Shown here: positions 44,393 through 53,074 of the stretch, one piece after another
Position numbering within the stretch: position 1 is the first letter of the stretch
Layout of the letters: each line of letters starts with the position of its first letter
From: Halomarinibacterium sp041392125
GTDB taxonomy: Bacteria > Bacteroidota > Bacteroidia > Flavobacteriales > Flavobacteriaceae
Length of the DNA stretch: 64,000 nucleotides
Direction of reading: 5' to 3'
NCBI GenBank assembly: GCA_041392125.1
Contig: JAWKMR010000003.1
Location: forward strand, 62,001 to 126,000
Position numbers and translations under genes: made by a program
The notes under the pieces: generated by a model
Told to the model about the DNA's origin: nothing
The model's database searches: none
What the model saw: the letters and a program-made list of their open reading frames with translations, nothing else

Positions 44393-47035
44393 TTATAAGG
44401 TAAAGGTTTTTGCGCCTTCAGATTCCTGCTGTTTGAATCGTTTTACCAAATCAAGCGCATCCGGTATCACATCACTGCACAACACAATTAACGAGTCTTT
44501 TTCTGCATGGTTAACAGCAAAAGTAATAGCCTCTTTTTCGGAAGGAATAATGGTGGTTTTCTTACTTGGGTCTTTCATTTTTATACCATCATCCAGCATT
44601 TTAATAAGTTCGCTTTCGGTTTTTCCCCGAAGGTTTTTATCTTGACGGATGATGATTTCATCAAACATTTCGGCAGCCAAACTACCCATTTCATTATTGT
44701 CCTCCACTCTTCTATCCCCTACTCCAGCAATAATTCCCACTTTTTTGGAACATTCCAAGGTGTCAATAAATTCTTTTAAAGCTTTCATCCCTGCCGGGTT
44801 ATGGGCATAGTCTAGTAAGACCTTAAAGTTTTCAAACTGAAATAAATTCAATCGTCCCGGAGTTTGCGATGCCGATGGAATAAAAGTTTCTAAAGCCGCT
44901 TTAATATCTTGATTACTAATCCCCCTTACGTGAGCCGCAAGCACTGCCGCAAGCACATTTTTAATCATAAACGTAGCTCTTCCTCCATAGGTTAAAGGAA
45001 TTTGCTCCACCCGCATAATCCGCATTTTCCAAACCCCTCTGCAAATAGTAATGAAACCATTTTCAAAAACGGCTGTAATTCCACCCAAACGCTGCATGGC
45101 TTGAATGCGAGGATTGTTTTCATCCATAGAAAACAGTGCTACATTGCAATTTACCGTTCGGCGCATATCATAAACCAAATCATCATCGGCATTTAAAATG
45201 GCATAACCATCAGGCAATACCGTTTCGGGTATCACCCCTTTTACTTTTGCTAATTGTTCAATGGTATGGATCCCTTTTAATCCTAAATGGTCTGCCTCTA
45301 CATTGGTGACAATACCCACATCACATTTATGGAAACCTAACCCGGCTCGAAGCAAGCCTCCACGAGCACATTCTAATACGGCAAAGTTTACTGTAGGGTC
45401 TTTTAACACAAACTCTGCACTGGCAGGACCCGTACAATCGCCTCGCATTAATAATCTATTTTGAATGTAAACGCCATCACTGGTGGTATATCCTACTCTA
45501 AATCCATTCATTTTCGCAATATGAGCAATTAACCTACTGGTGGTTGTTTTACCGTTTGTTCCGGTAATGGCAACGATTGGAATTCTTCCGGTATCCCCCA
45601 TTTTTGGGAATAATTTATCTACTACGGGAGCCGCGACATTTCTGGGTAAGCCCGAAGTGGGTGCTAAGTGCATACGGAAACCGGGACCGGCATTTACTTC
45701 CAAAACGGCACCTCCTGTTTCCTGAAGAGGTTTACTGATATCGGTAGTCATGACATCAATTCCACAAATATCCAAATCGATTATTCTAGATATACGCTCT
45801 GCCATTTCAATATTGTCTGGATGCATGATATCTGTCACATCTTCCGCAGTACCACCGGTGCTTAAGTTGGCGGTATCTTTCAAAATGAGCATTTCATCTT
45901 TAGGAATTACTGAATCCAACGTGTAACCCGCATCTTTAATAATGTTTTGGGTGAGCTCATTTACTGTAATCTGCGTAAGCACATTTTCGTGCCCGTAACC
46001 ACGACGAGGATCACTATTTACGATATCTATTAATTCCTGAACGGTAGACTTACCATCGCCAATGACATGTGCAGGAGTTCGCAAAGCGGCTGCGACTAAT
46101 TTAAAGTTGATTACCAGTAAACGATAATCTCTTCCGGTAATAAATTTTTCGACAATAATGGCTCCACTCTTGGAGCTTTCCTTAGCATTTCTGAAGGCTA
46201 CTAAAGCATCCTCATAATTTTGAATATCTACCGTAATTCCTCTTCCGTGGTTGCCATCAACAGGTTTAATCACCAACGGATAACCCACATACTTACAGGC
46301 GGCTTCCAGACTACTTTCTCTGCGAATAATATCTCCTTTAGGGACTTCCACTTCGGCTTGTTCCAATAGGTACTTGGTATCTTCTTTATCACAAGCAATT
46401 TCAACGGCAATACTGGAAGTCTCGCTGGTAACGGTTGCTTGAATTCTTTTTTGATTGGCTCCATAGCCTAATTGACACAATGAATATTTATTCAATCGAA
46501 TCCACGGAATTCCTCTGCTGGCAGCTTCCTCCACGATAGAACCGGTACTGGGCCCTAGACGTTCTGCTTCCCGTAGTTCACGCATACGCTGAATATCTTC
46601 CTCCAAATTATATTCTTCACCTTCAATTAAGGCTTCACAAATCTCAACAGCTGCTTTGGCGGCATAACGCCCTACAGACTCTTCAATATAGGAAAACACC
46701 ACATTATAAACACCCTTTTCACCATAATCGCGAGTTCTTCCAAAGCCGGTATCCATTCCTGCCAAGGTTTGTATTTCTAAGGCAATGTGCTCTATTATAT
46801 GCCCCATCCACGTGCCTTCTTCCACCCGTTGAAAAAATCCGCCGGGCTCTCCTACCGAGCAGCGGTGGCTATACATACTTGGAAACAAAGTTTTTAAACG
46901 ATCTAAAAATCCGGGGATTGTATTAGAGGGTCGTTCCTCCATTTCCTCCAAATCCAACACCATCACGATTAATTTATGACGGCGAACTGACCAATAGTTT
47001 GGGCCACGCATGGCATTTATTTCCCGAATTCTCAT
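44393..47035 (-). CDS. cphA: Cyanophycin synthetase
   Basis: CphA polymerises L-Asp and L-Arg into cyanophycin, a non-ribosomal nitrogen reserve, using ATP at two active sites. The 880 residues have the standard order: an N-terminal domain (about 1-160), an ATP-grasp module (about 210-470; VIKPVDGNHGRGITV, VEKFITGRDYRLLVI, AVLEVNAGPGFRMH) that adds Asp, and a Mur ligase-like module (about 480-880; P-loop ITGTNGKTTTS near 491, LLDYAHNPAGMKAL) that adds Arg. It is divergent from the cyanophycinase gene, with about 97 bases between starts, which would allow joint control. Confidence 0.95.
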   Translation of the reverse strand: MRIREINAMRGPNYWSVRRHKLIVMVLDLEEMEERPSNTIPGFLDRLKTLFPSMYSHRCSVGEPGGFFQRVEEGTWMGHIIEHIALEIQTLAGMDTGFGRTRDYGEKGVYNVVFSYIEESVGRYAAKAAVEICEALIEGEEYNLEEDIQRMRELREAERLGPSTGSIVEEAASRGIPWIRLNKYSLCQLGYGANQKRIQATVTSETSSIAVEIACDKEDTKYLLEQAEVEVPKGDIIRRESSLEAACKYVGYPLVIKPVDGNHGRGITVDIQNYEDALVAFRNAKESSKSGAIIVEKFITGRDYRLLVINFKLVAAALRTPAHVIGDGKSTVQELIDIVNSDPRRGYGHENVLTQITVNELTQNIIKDAGYTLDSVIPKDEMLILKDTANLSTGGTAEDVTDIMHPDNIEMAERISRIIDLDICGIDVMTTDISKPLQETGGAVLEVNAGPGFRMHLAPTSGLPRNVAAPVVDKLFPKMGDTGRIPIVAITGTNGKTTTSRLIAHIAKMNGFRVGYTTSDGVYIQNRLLMRGDCTGPASAEFVLKDPTVNFAVLECARGGLLRAGLGFHKCDVGIVTNVEADHLGLKGIHTIEQLAKVKGVIPETVLPDGYAILNADDDLVYDMRRTVNCNVALFSMDENNPRIQAMQRLGGITAVFENGFITICRGVWKMRIMRVEQIPLTYGGRATFMIKNVLAAVLAAHVRGISNQDIKAALETFIPSASQTPGRLNLFQFENFKVLLDYAHNPAGMKALKEFIDTLECSKKVGIIAGVGDRRVEDNNEMGSLAAEMFDEIIIRQDKNLRGKTESELIKMLDDGIKMKDPSKKTTIIPSEKEAITFAVNHAEKDSLIVLCSDVIPDALDLVKRFKQQESEGAKTFTL

Positions 47036-47105
47036 AGTTAAAGGGTTTAAAGTTGGTTATTGTCAAAGATTATAAATATATCATTTTTTTCTTTTCAAAA
47101 ACGTG

Positions 47106-47113
47106 TATTTTTG
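47106..47113 (+). promoter_or_regulatory. -7 box of the cyanophycinase gene
   Basis: TATTTTTG matches TAnnTTTG and ends 19 bases before the ATG at 47133. No TTG is found at the expected distance. Confidence 0.45.
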
Positions 47114-47132
47114 CCCTATTGAAAAGTACCCC

Positions 47133-47990
47133 ATGAAAACCAAAGGAATCCTAATTCCCATAGGAGGAAATGAAGACAAAGGCATAGAGCTTAATGAGCA
47201 ATACACGCTAGAATTTATTAGTGAGGGTATTCTCTATCACGTGGTTAAAGAGGCCGGAGGAGTTTATTCTAATATTGTGGTGATTCCTACTGCTTCCAGT
47301 ATTCCTGAAGAAGTGAGCCAAAATTATTTGGAAGCTTTTGGAAAACTGGGCTGTAAAAATGTGACCATTTTGGATATTCGCGAACGATGGCAAAGTGAAG
47401 ACCCCAAAAATATTGGCATTATTAAAAAAGCAAATTGTGTGATGTTTTCCGGCGGAAATCAATCCAACATTACCCGAGAAATTGGAGGTACTAAAATCCA
47501 CGACCTGCTCATGGAAAAATTTCAGAAGGAACACTTTGTAATCGCCGGAACCAGCGCCGGGGCTATGTGTATGAGCCAAGAAATGATTACGGGCGGTAAC
47601 ATTAAAGAAGCCTTTACGAAAGGTGCTGTAGGGATGGGTCTTGGGATGGGTTTTATTCCGAATTTAATTATCGATTCGCATTTTATTAGAAGAGGTCGTT
47701 TTGGGCGTTTGGCCGAAGCAGTAGCACGACATCCTAAATTAATTGGTGTAGGATTGGCGGAAGATACTGGGCTCATCATACGTAACTGTAATACTTTTGA
47801 AGTCATTGGCTCGGGAATGGTAGTCCTTTTCGATCCTCGTAAAATAAAGCACAATAACGAAAGAATCTTGAAACAAGGAACCCCAATGACACTGACCAAT
47901 TTAAAAACACACGTATTGGCCAATGGGGACGTGTTCAATATAAAAGACCGAAAGATTACTGTGCTTCCGGTGGAGTCACCATTTATTTAA
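47133..47990 (+). CDS. cphB: Cyanophycinase (peptidase S51)
   Basis: CphB cuts cyanophycin into beta-Asp-Arg dipeptides. The 285-residue protein has the S51 serine elbow GTSAGAMCMS (Ser141) plus VMFSGGNQSNI and GMGFIPNLIIDSHFIRRGR with the family His and Gln. There is no signal peptide, so it acts in the cytoplasm on the product of the neighbouring cphA, not as a secreted scavenging enzyme. The start at 47133 (MKTKGILIPIGGNEDKG) is preferred over 47103, which would place the -7 box inside the gene. Confidence 0.95.
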   Translation: MKTKGILIPIGGNEDKGIELNEQYTLEFISEGILYHVVKEAGGVYSNIVVIPTASSIPEEVSQNYLEAFGKLGCKNVTILDIRERWQSEDPKNIGIIKKANCVMFSGGNQSNITREIGGTKIHDLLMEKFQKEHFVIAGTSAGAMCMSQEMITGGNIKEAFTKGAVGMGLGMGFIPNLIIDSHFIRRGRFGRLAEAVARHPKLIGVGLAEDTGLIIRNCNTFEVIGSGMVVLFDPRKIKHNNERILKQGTPMTLTNLKTHVLANGDVFNIKDRKITVLPVESPFI

Positions 47991-48024
47991 ATTTTTCCGT
48001 AAGTAGAGATCCAGTTAAAATTTA

Positions 48025-48957
48025 TTACTCTTTATAGATTGCTATTTGGGTTTCACCATTGGCTTTTTTAAATGCACGGTACATTCCTTCGGTATTAAAA
48101 GGCATGGCTACATTTCCTTTTGCATCTACAGCAATTAATCCGCCGTCACCCCCTATTTTTAAAACTCTTTTTTGGATAACTTCAGAAGCTGCTTCGGCAA
48201 GTGACATTCCTTTATATTCCATTAAACAGGAAACGTCATACGCCACCACGCCTCTTATAAAATATTCGCCGCTACCTGTACAACTTACTGCACAAGTTGA
48301 ATTGTTAGCATAGGTACCGGCGCCTATCATGGGGCTATCACCTACCCTTCCCCATTTTTTGTTAGTCATTCCACCTGTAGACGTAGCTGCGGCTAAATTT
48401 CCGAGGCTATCACAGGCAACAGCTCCTACGGTGCCAAACTTTCCATCCTTTTTAACGCTATGATCCAATTGAAAAGTTGTGCTATCTTTTATCCCCTGCC
48501 ATTGTTGATAACGTACTTCATCATAAAAATAATCTGGAGCTAAAGTTTCATAGCTATTCATTTTTGCAAATTGCATGGCGCCTTCTCCTGCCAAGAACAC
48601 GTGGTCGCTTTTTACCATAACATCTCGTGCTAATGAAATTGGGTTTTTAATTCCTGTTATTAAAGAAACTGCTCCCGCTTTTAAATTACTACCGTCCATG
48701 ATTGCCGCATCCATCTCGTGGGTACCTTGATTGGTAAAAACACTGCCCCTTCCCGCATTAAAAAGAGGGGTGTCTTCTAGTTTTCGCACGGCCATTTCAA
48801 CAGCATCTAAAGCGGTCCCTCCATTTTCTAAAACAGTAAATCCAGCATCTAAAGCATCCGATAACGCAGTTTTATATTGAGATTCTAATTCCGCAGTCAT
48901 TAAACCTTTTACTAAAGTTCCGGCACCCCCATGGATTGCAATTGAAAAGTTTTTCAT
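48025..48957 (-). CDS. iaaA: Isoaspartyl peptidase / L-asparaginase (Ntn hydrolase)
   Basis: Plant-type asparaginase that hydrolyses beta-aspartyl dipeptides and Asn. The 310-residue precursor should cleave itself at Gly175-Thr176 (GKFGTVGAVACD), making Thr176 the nucleophile; GRVGDSPMIGAGTYANN and CTGSGEYFIR line the pocket, and the N-terminus IAIHGGAGT is typical. No signal peptide. Tail-to-tail with cphB, it is well placed to split beta-Asp-Arg from cyanophycin into Asp and Arg, although it may equally remove isoaspartyl damage products. Confidence 0.93.
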   Translation of the reverse strand: MKNFSIAIHGGAGTLVKGLMTAELESQYKTALSDALDAGFTVLENGGTALDAVEMAVRKLEDTPLFNAGRGSVFTNQGTHEMDAAIMDGSNLKAGAVSLITGIKNPISLARDVMVKSDHVFLAGEGAMQFAKMNSYETLAPDYFYDEVRYQQWQGIKDSTTFQLDHSVKKDGKFGTVGAVACDSLGNLAAATSTGGMTNKKWGRVGDSPMIGAGTYANNSTCAVSCTGSGEYFIRGVVAYDVSCLMEYKGMSLAEAASEVIQKRVLKIGGDGGLIAVDAKGNVAMPFNTEGMYRAFKKANGETQIAIYKE

Positions 48958-49025
48958 AAACTATTTTTTACTTCGGAAAAGTACAAATTGAAACCTATTT
49001 TATTGGATTTTCAATTAGAAAAAAA

Positions 49026-50846
49026 ATGGTAACTTGTTTGGATAAATTGAAAAAAAGTATTTTGAAGTCATTCATTTTAGTTTTTTTATATGCGTTCTGC
49101 ATTGTTGGACATTCACAATCTAAATCCATTTTAGAAGTATTAGATACCCTTCCCGGCAACGAAAAAAGACTTTCATTTCTTGCAAAAAAAATTGATAGTG
49201 AAGTCTATGCAAATCCTGAAAATGTTACAGGATATGCCGCTATATTCGATTCTATTGCAGAACACACAAAGGCTCCGGAATGGCATGCCGAAGCACTTAA
49301 TTACAAAGGGGTAGCTTATTATGTAAATCAAGAATATGATAAAGCTATTGAATATTACTTGGAGGCAACACGATATTTTGAAGAAACCAATAATGGGCTA
49401 AAACTCTACCGAATTTATAATAATCTTGCTGCTTGTTATAACATTCGAAATGATTTAGCAAATACAGAAAAGTATTTTTTAAAATCTTTAGAAATCGCTA
49501 GCCTTCTTGGTGATGCCAATTGGGTAGCTAATATCAATAACAACTTAGCTGTTCTTTATATGAATCATCAACTCTATGAAAAGGCTGATGAAGCAATTAA
49601 TAATGCACTTTCCTATTACCAAAATCAAAAAGATTCATTGATGCTTGGTATTACATTTATGAATCTTGGAAACTCAAAAATTTATCAAAATCAATACAAT
49701 GAAGCATTAAATAGTTACACTCAAGCGATGCGACTTGTTCCTTACGATAAAGTACCGCTTCTTTATGCTGTTTCAGAAACGGGAATTGGAATTGTAAACA
49801 CCAAGAAAAAAGAGTATGAAAAAGCGCTTCCTCATTTAACCAAAGGCGTTGAAATAGCCAAAAATATAAACCATGTACAACAACTCATGGAATCGTATTC
49901 AGCATTATCAACGTATTATTCAGAAACAAATAATTTTAAAGAGGCCTATTTCCTTTCACAAGAATCCCAAAAATTAAAGGATTCTGTCCTCACGGCAGCG
50001 CAAGACCAAAATATGGCAGAAGCTTTAACCAAGTTTGAATCTGAAAAGAAAGATGCTCAATTAAAATTAATGAAACTGGAAGCTGAAAAGGTCTCACAAC
50101 AACAAAAGTTATATTTATTATTTGCTATAGCCGGTTTACTTATTGCCGGGCTAATAGGGTTCTTTTTATTTAAAAACAAGAAAAAAAACACCCTTTTGGG
50201 CAAACAGAAAAAGCTATTGGAGTGTACCGTAGATGAAAAAAATGTATTGTTGAAAGAGACTCATCACAGAGTAAAAAACAGTTTCCAAATTGTGTCCTCC
50301 CTCCTTTATTTACAATCTGAAAATATAAAAGACAAAGAAGCTAAACTCGCTATGAAAGATGCACAAAATCGAGTACGCTCTATGGTTTTAATTCATCAAA
50401 AATTATATAGCAAAGATCAACTAGTAGGTATTAACACAAAAGAATACTTTACTGATTTGGTCAATGATATTTTTGAGAGTCACCAATTTGAAAATCAAAA
50501 AATACACTATTCCCTGGACGTAGAACCCTTGGTTTTGGATATTGAAACAATTACCCCATTGGGTTTAATATTAAACGAGTTAATTACCAATGTAATTAAA
50601 CACGCTTTTCCTAATGATAACCCAAAAAATTCCATGAAGGTATCATTAAAAAAACTGGGGCAATCTCTGCAGCTTATTGTTGTGGATAATGGTATTGGTA
50701 TGGCAAAAGACATTCCTGAAAATTCCTTTGGTATTAAACTCATTCAGGCACTTTCAAAAAAGCTGAAAGCCTGGTTATCCTTTTCAGAAAATAGCCCTAA
50801 AGGAACTCTAGCAATATTGGATATTGAGCGCTTTACAGAACTTTAG
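49026..50846 (+). CDS. TPR sensor histidine kinase (HisKA_2 type)
   Basis: A 606-residue kinase probably paired with the LytTR regulator next to it. It has a signal peptide (about 11-31), six or so TPR-like repeats in the periplasm (about 85-320), a short coiled coil, one membrane helix (about 362-383), then a cytoplasmic kinase. The phosphorylation region is KETHHRVKNSFQIVSSLLYL (His413/His414), the HisKA_2 type; the ATPase domain has LNELITNVIKHAF (N box), VVDNGIGMAKD (G1) and SFGIKLIQALSKKL. The signal sensed is unknown. The gene ends 92 bases before the regulator start. Confidence 0.93.
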   Translation: MVTCLDKLKKSILKSFILVFLYAFCIVGHSQSKSILEVLDTLPGNEKRLSFLAKKIDSEVYANPENVTGYAAIFDSIAEHTKAPEWHAEALNYKGVAYYVNQEYDKAIEYYLEATRYFEETNNGLKLYRIYNNLAACYNIRNDLANTEKYFLKSLEIASLLGDANWVANINNNLAVLYMNHQLYEKADEAINNALSYYQNQKDSLMLGITFMNLGNSKIYQNQYNEALNSYTQAMRLVPYDKVPLLYAVSETGIGIVNTKKKEYEKALPHLTKGVEIAKNINHVQQLMESYSALSTYYSETNNFKEAYFLSQESQKLKDSVLTAAQDQNMAEALTKFESEKKDAQLKLMKLEAEKVSQQQKLYLLFAIAGLLIAGLIGFFLFKNKKKNTLLGKQKKLLECTVDEKNVLLKETHHRVKNSFQIVSSLLYLQSENIKDKEAKLAMKDAQNRVRSMVLIHQKLYSKDQLVGINTKEYFTDLVNDIFESHQFENQKIHYSLDVEPLVLDIETITPLGLILNELITNVIKHAFPNDNPKNSMKVSLKKLGQSLQLIVVDNGIGMAKDIPENSFGIKLIQALSKKLKAWLSFSENSPKGTLAILDIERFTEL

Positions 50847-50850
50847 TTCA

Positions 50851-50881
50851 TTCACTAAAAATAAACGTATCTTCACTAAAA
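50851..50881 (+). promoter_or_regulatory. Direct-repeat operator (LytTR-type) before the response-regulator gene
   Basis: TTCACTAAAA at 50851-50860 and again at 50872-50881, with 11 bases between: a 21-bp period, two helical turns, as LytTR proteins use. It starts five bases after the kinase stop codon. A near-identical pair lies at 51631-51661. Confidence 0.7.
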
Positions 50882-50938
50882 TATTTTAATCTATCCTATT
50901 TAATAGAATAAGTTTAAGAATTCAAATAACTGTTCCTG

Positions 50939-51625
50939 TTGAAATCACTTACCATCTATATAGTAGAGGACGAACCCTTAATTACTGCTACAATTGATAC
51001 TGCTTTGAAAAAGCAAGGGTTTACTGTTTGCGGAGATAGTGATGAATATGATGAAGCCCTAGAGGCTATAGATAAACTTAGGCCCGATTTAGTATTACTG
51101 GATATACAATTGGAAGGTACAAAAGACGGAATTGATTTGGCAAAGCAGCTCGACCTCTGTAAAATCCCCTATTTGTATTTAACTTCACAAACCGATCCGC
51201 AAACCATTCAACGGGTAAAAGAAACCTATCCTTTGGGATATATTGTAAAACCCTTTACAGAAGCTGGTTTAAGAAGTAACATAGAATTGGCTTGGCATAA
51301 TTTTAATCATGCAGATGAAGAATATATATTATTGAAAGCTGAAGGAAGGACTCACAAAATAAACCAAGACAGTATCTTGTATTTAAAAGCGTTTGACAAT
51401 TATTGTTATGTTATAACCAAAAACCATAAATACCTTGTTCCACAAACCTTAAAAAAAACTTCAGAATTACTAAATCCAGAAAGCTTCATAAAAATCCATC
51501 GATCTTACTTTGTAAACCTTCGTAAAATTGATTCCGTATCAAAAAATTCTTTAATTGTTGATGGAGAAATGCTCCCTTTAAGCCATTCAAATAAAAAAGC
51601 ACTTTTTCAAAAACTTCAAAAATAA
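50939..51625 (+). CDS. LytTR-family response regulator
   Basis: A 228-residue transcription factor. The receiver domain (about 4-118) has the acidic pocket Asp11-Glu12, phospho-acceptor Asp55 (LVLLDIQLEG), Thr in YLTSQT and Lys in YIVKPF. The LytTR DNA-binding domain follows (about 130-228; LYLKAFDNYCYVITKNHKYL, FIKIHRSYFVNLRKID). The start is TTG at 50939; only CTG and TTG codons are available, since an in-frame stop sits at 50927 and the first residues (KSLTIYIVEDEP) already match the receiver. Directly upstream is the direct-repeat operator, suggesting autoregulation. Confidence 0.93.
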   Translation: MKSLTIYIVEDEPLITATIDTALKKQGFTVCGDSDEYDEALEAIDKLRPDLVLLDIQLEGTKDGIDLAKQLDLCKIPYLYLTSQTDPQTIQRVKETYPLGYIVKPFTEAGLRSNIELAWHNFNHADEEYILLKAEGRTHKINQDSILYLKAFDNYCYVITKNHKYLVPQTLKKTSELLNPESFIKIHRSYFVNLRKIDSVSKNSLIVDGEMLPLSHSNKKALFQKLQK

Positions 51626-51630
51626 TTTCA

Positions 51631-51661
51631 TTTACTAAAAAAAAGGGGTGCTTCACTAAAT
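51631..51661 (+). promoter_or_regulatory. Direct-repeat operator (LytTR-type) before the second fibre gene
   Basis: TTTACTAAAA at 51631-51640 and TTCACTAAAT at 51652-51661 repeat the arrangement found before the regulator gene: same decamer, same 11-base gap, and a position six bases after the upstream stop. A further half-site-like TTCACTTTT starts at 51680. Confidence 0.7.
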
Positions 51662-51766
51662 AGAATTGGTGACCACTCCTTCACTTTTTACTTTTAAATT
51701 AGATTTTTTGCCCAATTGAGCATTTAATCACTTTACCTACTGCTTGGTTATCCAAAATAATAAAAA

Positions 51767-52999
51767 ATGAAAAGGGTTTTCATACCTCTTATTTTAATTA
51801 TTGCAACAGCTGCTTCTTTTGGACAAGTGGGTATCAATACTAGCAGTCCTGATGCAAGTTCAATGCTAGATATTTCTGCAACCGATAAAGGAATTTTAAT
51901 TCCAAGAATGTTAGAAACCCAAAAAAATAGTATCGCCTCACCAGCAACCGGATTGTTAGTCTTTCAAACCGATGGAACAGACCCAGGCTTTTACTTTTAT
52001 AACGGAAGTGGTTGGGATTATTTAACTACCAATGGAGCGAAAGAAATAAACGATTTAAGCGATGGAAATACCAATTACAATTCCATTTATTTAGGAGACG
52101 GGATTGCTTCCTCTGCTACAGCTTCTTCAAATAGTAATATAGGCATCGGGGATCTTGCATTAAGATACCTAACCGATGGAGATTTTAATATCGCAATTGG
52201 ACCTGGTGCTTCAGAGAATATTCGAACCGGAAGTAATAATATTAGTATTGGACTATCTGCAATGTCTCGTAATCGTACTGGAGATGACAATATAGGGATT
52301 GGAAACTTTTCTGGATTCAATAATGATACTGCAGCTTCCGGGAATATTTTTATTGGTACTTGGGCTGGGTTTAATGAATTTTCCGGAAGCAATAAATTAT
52401 ATATCGAAAACTCTACAGCTAATGCTAACAATGCTTTGATTTATGGTGAATTTGATAATGATTTCCTTCGCATCAATGGCACTTTGGAAGTAAACGACCA
52501 ATTGCAAGTGGGTAACTATACCTTCCCTATTTCTGATGGGGCTGCAGGAGAAGTTCTTACTACCGATGGGGCCGGTCAAATTTCTTGGCAAAGTACTTCC
52601 GAAGTTGGTCCTTCCATCGCAAGAGCCACCATGAGCGGTACACAATCCATTCCGGCATTTACTTCTGAGATTATTAATTTCGGTGTTGAAACCTTTGACA
52701 CACAGCTAGACTATAACAATACCACTTATACCTACACCGTCCCTGAAGATGGTATTTATAGGGTAAATTCCAATTTAGAGGCCCCAACTTCGAGTCTTTT
52801 ACGTTTTGCTATTTTTATCAATGGGGTAGAATCTTTTAATCACTTGGGGGGCATTTCTCCAAGAAATATGGATGTTCTTTTCGAATTAAATACAAATGAT
52901 ACGGTACAAGTCTATCTCGTAAATACTTCATCAACAGCTACCACCATAGGAGTAATAGGGGGAGGCCGTTCGTATTTTGAAATTCAACAAATCGATTAA
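51767..52999 (+). CDS. Secreted fibre-like protein with head repeats and C1q-like C-terminal domain
   Basis: A 410-residue exported protein. Signal peptide about 1-19 (ending AASFGQ), then the same opening module as the giant fibre (VGINTSSPDASSMLDISA, GILIPRM, ASPATGLLVFQTDG). Head-like repeats follow (about 120-215; NIGIGDLALRYLTDGDFNIA, NISIGLSAMSRNRTG), then the short unit DGAAGEVLTTDGAGQISW. The last 130 residues (TYTYTVPEDGIYRVNSNLEA, then LRFAIFINGVESFNHLG) resemble a C1q/TNF-like jelly roll, a trimerising and often ligand-binding fold; this is inferred from pattern only. It follows the regulator gene and carries the same operator, so it is the likely target. Confidence 0.82.
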   Translation: MKRVFIPLILIIATAASFGQVGINTSSPDASSMLDISATDKGILIPRMLETQKNSIASPATGLLVFQTDGTDPGFYFYNGSGWDYLTTNGAKEINDLSDGNTNYNSIYLGDGIASSATASSNSNIGIGDLALRYLTDGDFNIAIGPGASENIRTGSNNISIGLSAMSRNRTGDDNIGIGNFSGFNNDTAASGNIFIGTWAGFNEFSGSNKLYIENSTANANNALIYGEFDNDFLRINGTLEVNDQLQVGNYTFPISDGAAGEVLTTDGAGQISWQSTSEVGPSIARATMSGTQSIPAFTSEIINFGVETFDTQLDYNNTTYTYTVPEDGIYRVNSNLEAPTSSLLRFAIFINGVESFNHLGGISPRNMDVLFELNTNDTVQVYLVNTSSTATTIGVIGGGRSYFEIQQID

Positions 53000-53044
53000 G
53001 CAAGAATGCTTTTGCAATTCTTATCATTTCTAAAACCTTCTTGT

Positions 53045-53052
53045 TACCTTTG
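53045..53052 (+). promoter_or_regulatory. -7 box of polA
   Basis: TACCTTTG matches TAnnTTTG, 22 bases before the polA ATG. The nearest upstream TTG is too far (30 bases), so only the -7 element is supported. Confidence 0.45.
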
Positions 53053-53074
53053 AGGAAATAACAATTTCTTCATT

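Noticed and set aside
47103..47132. Longer start of cyanophycinase
   Set aside because: The extra codons contain the -7 box TATTTTTG; family proteins begin near MKTKGILIPIGG.
47991..48024. Terminator between cphB and iaaA
   Set aside because: The short convergent gap has no inverted repeat or T run that I can support.
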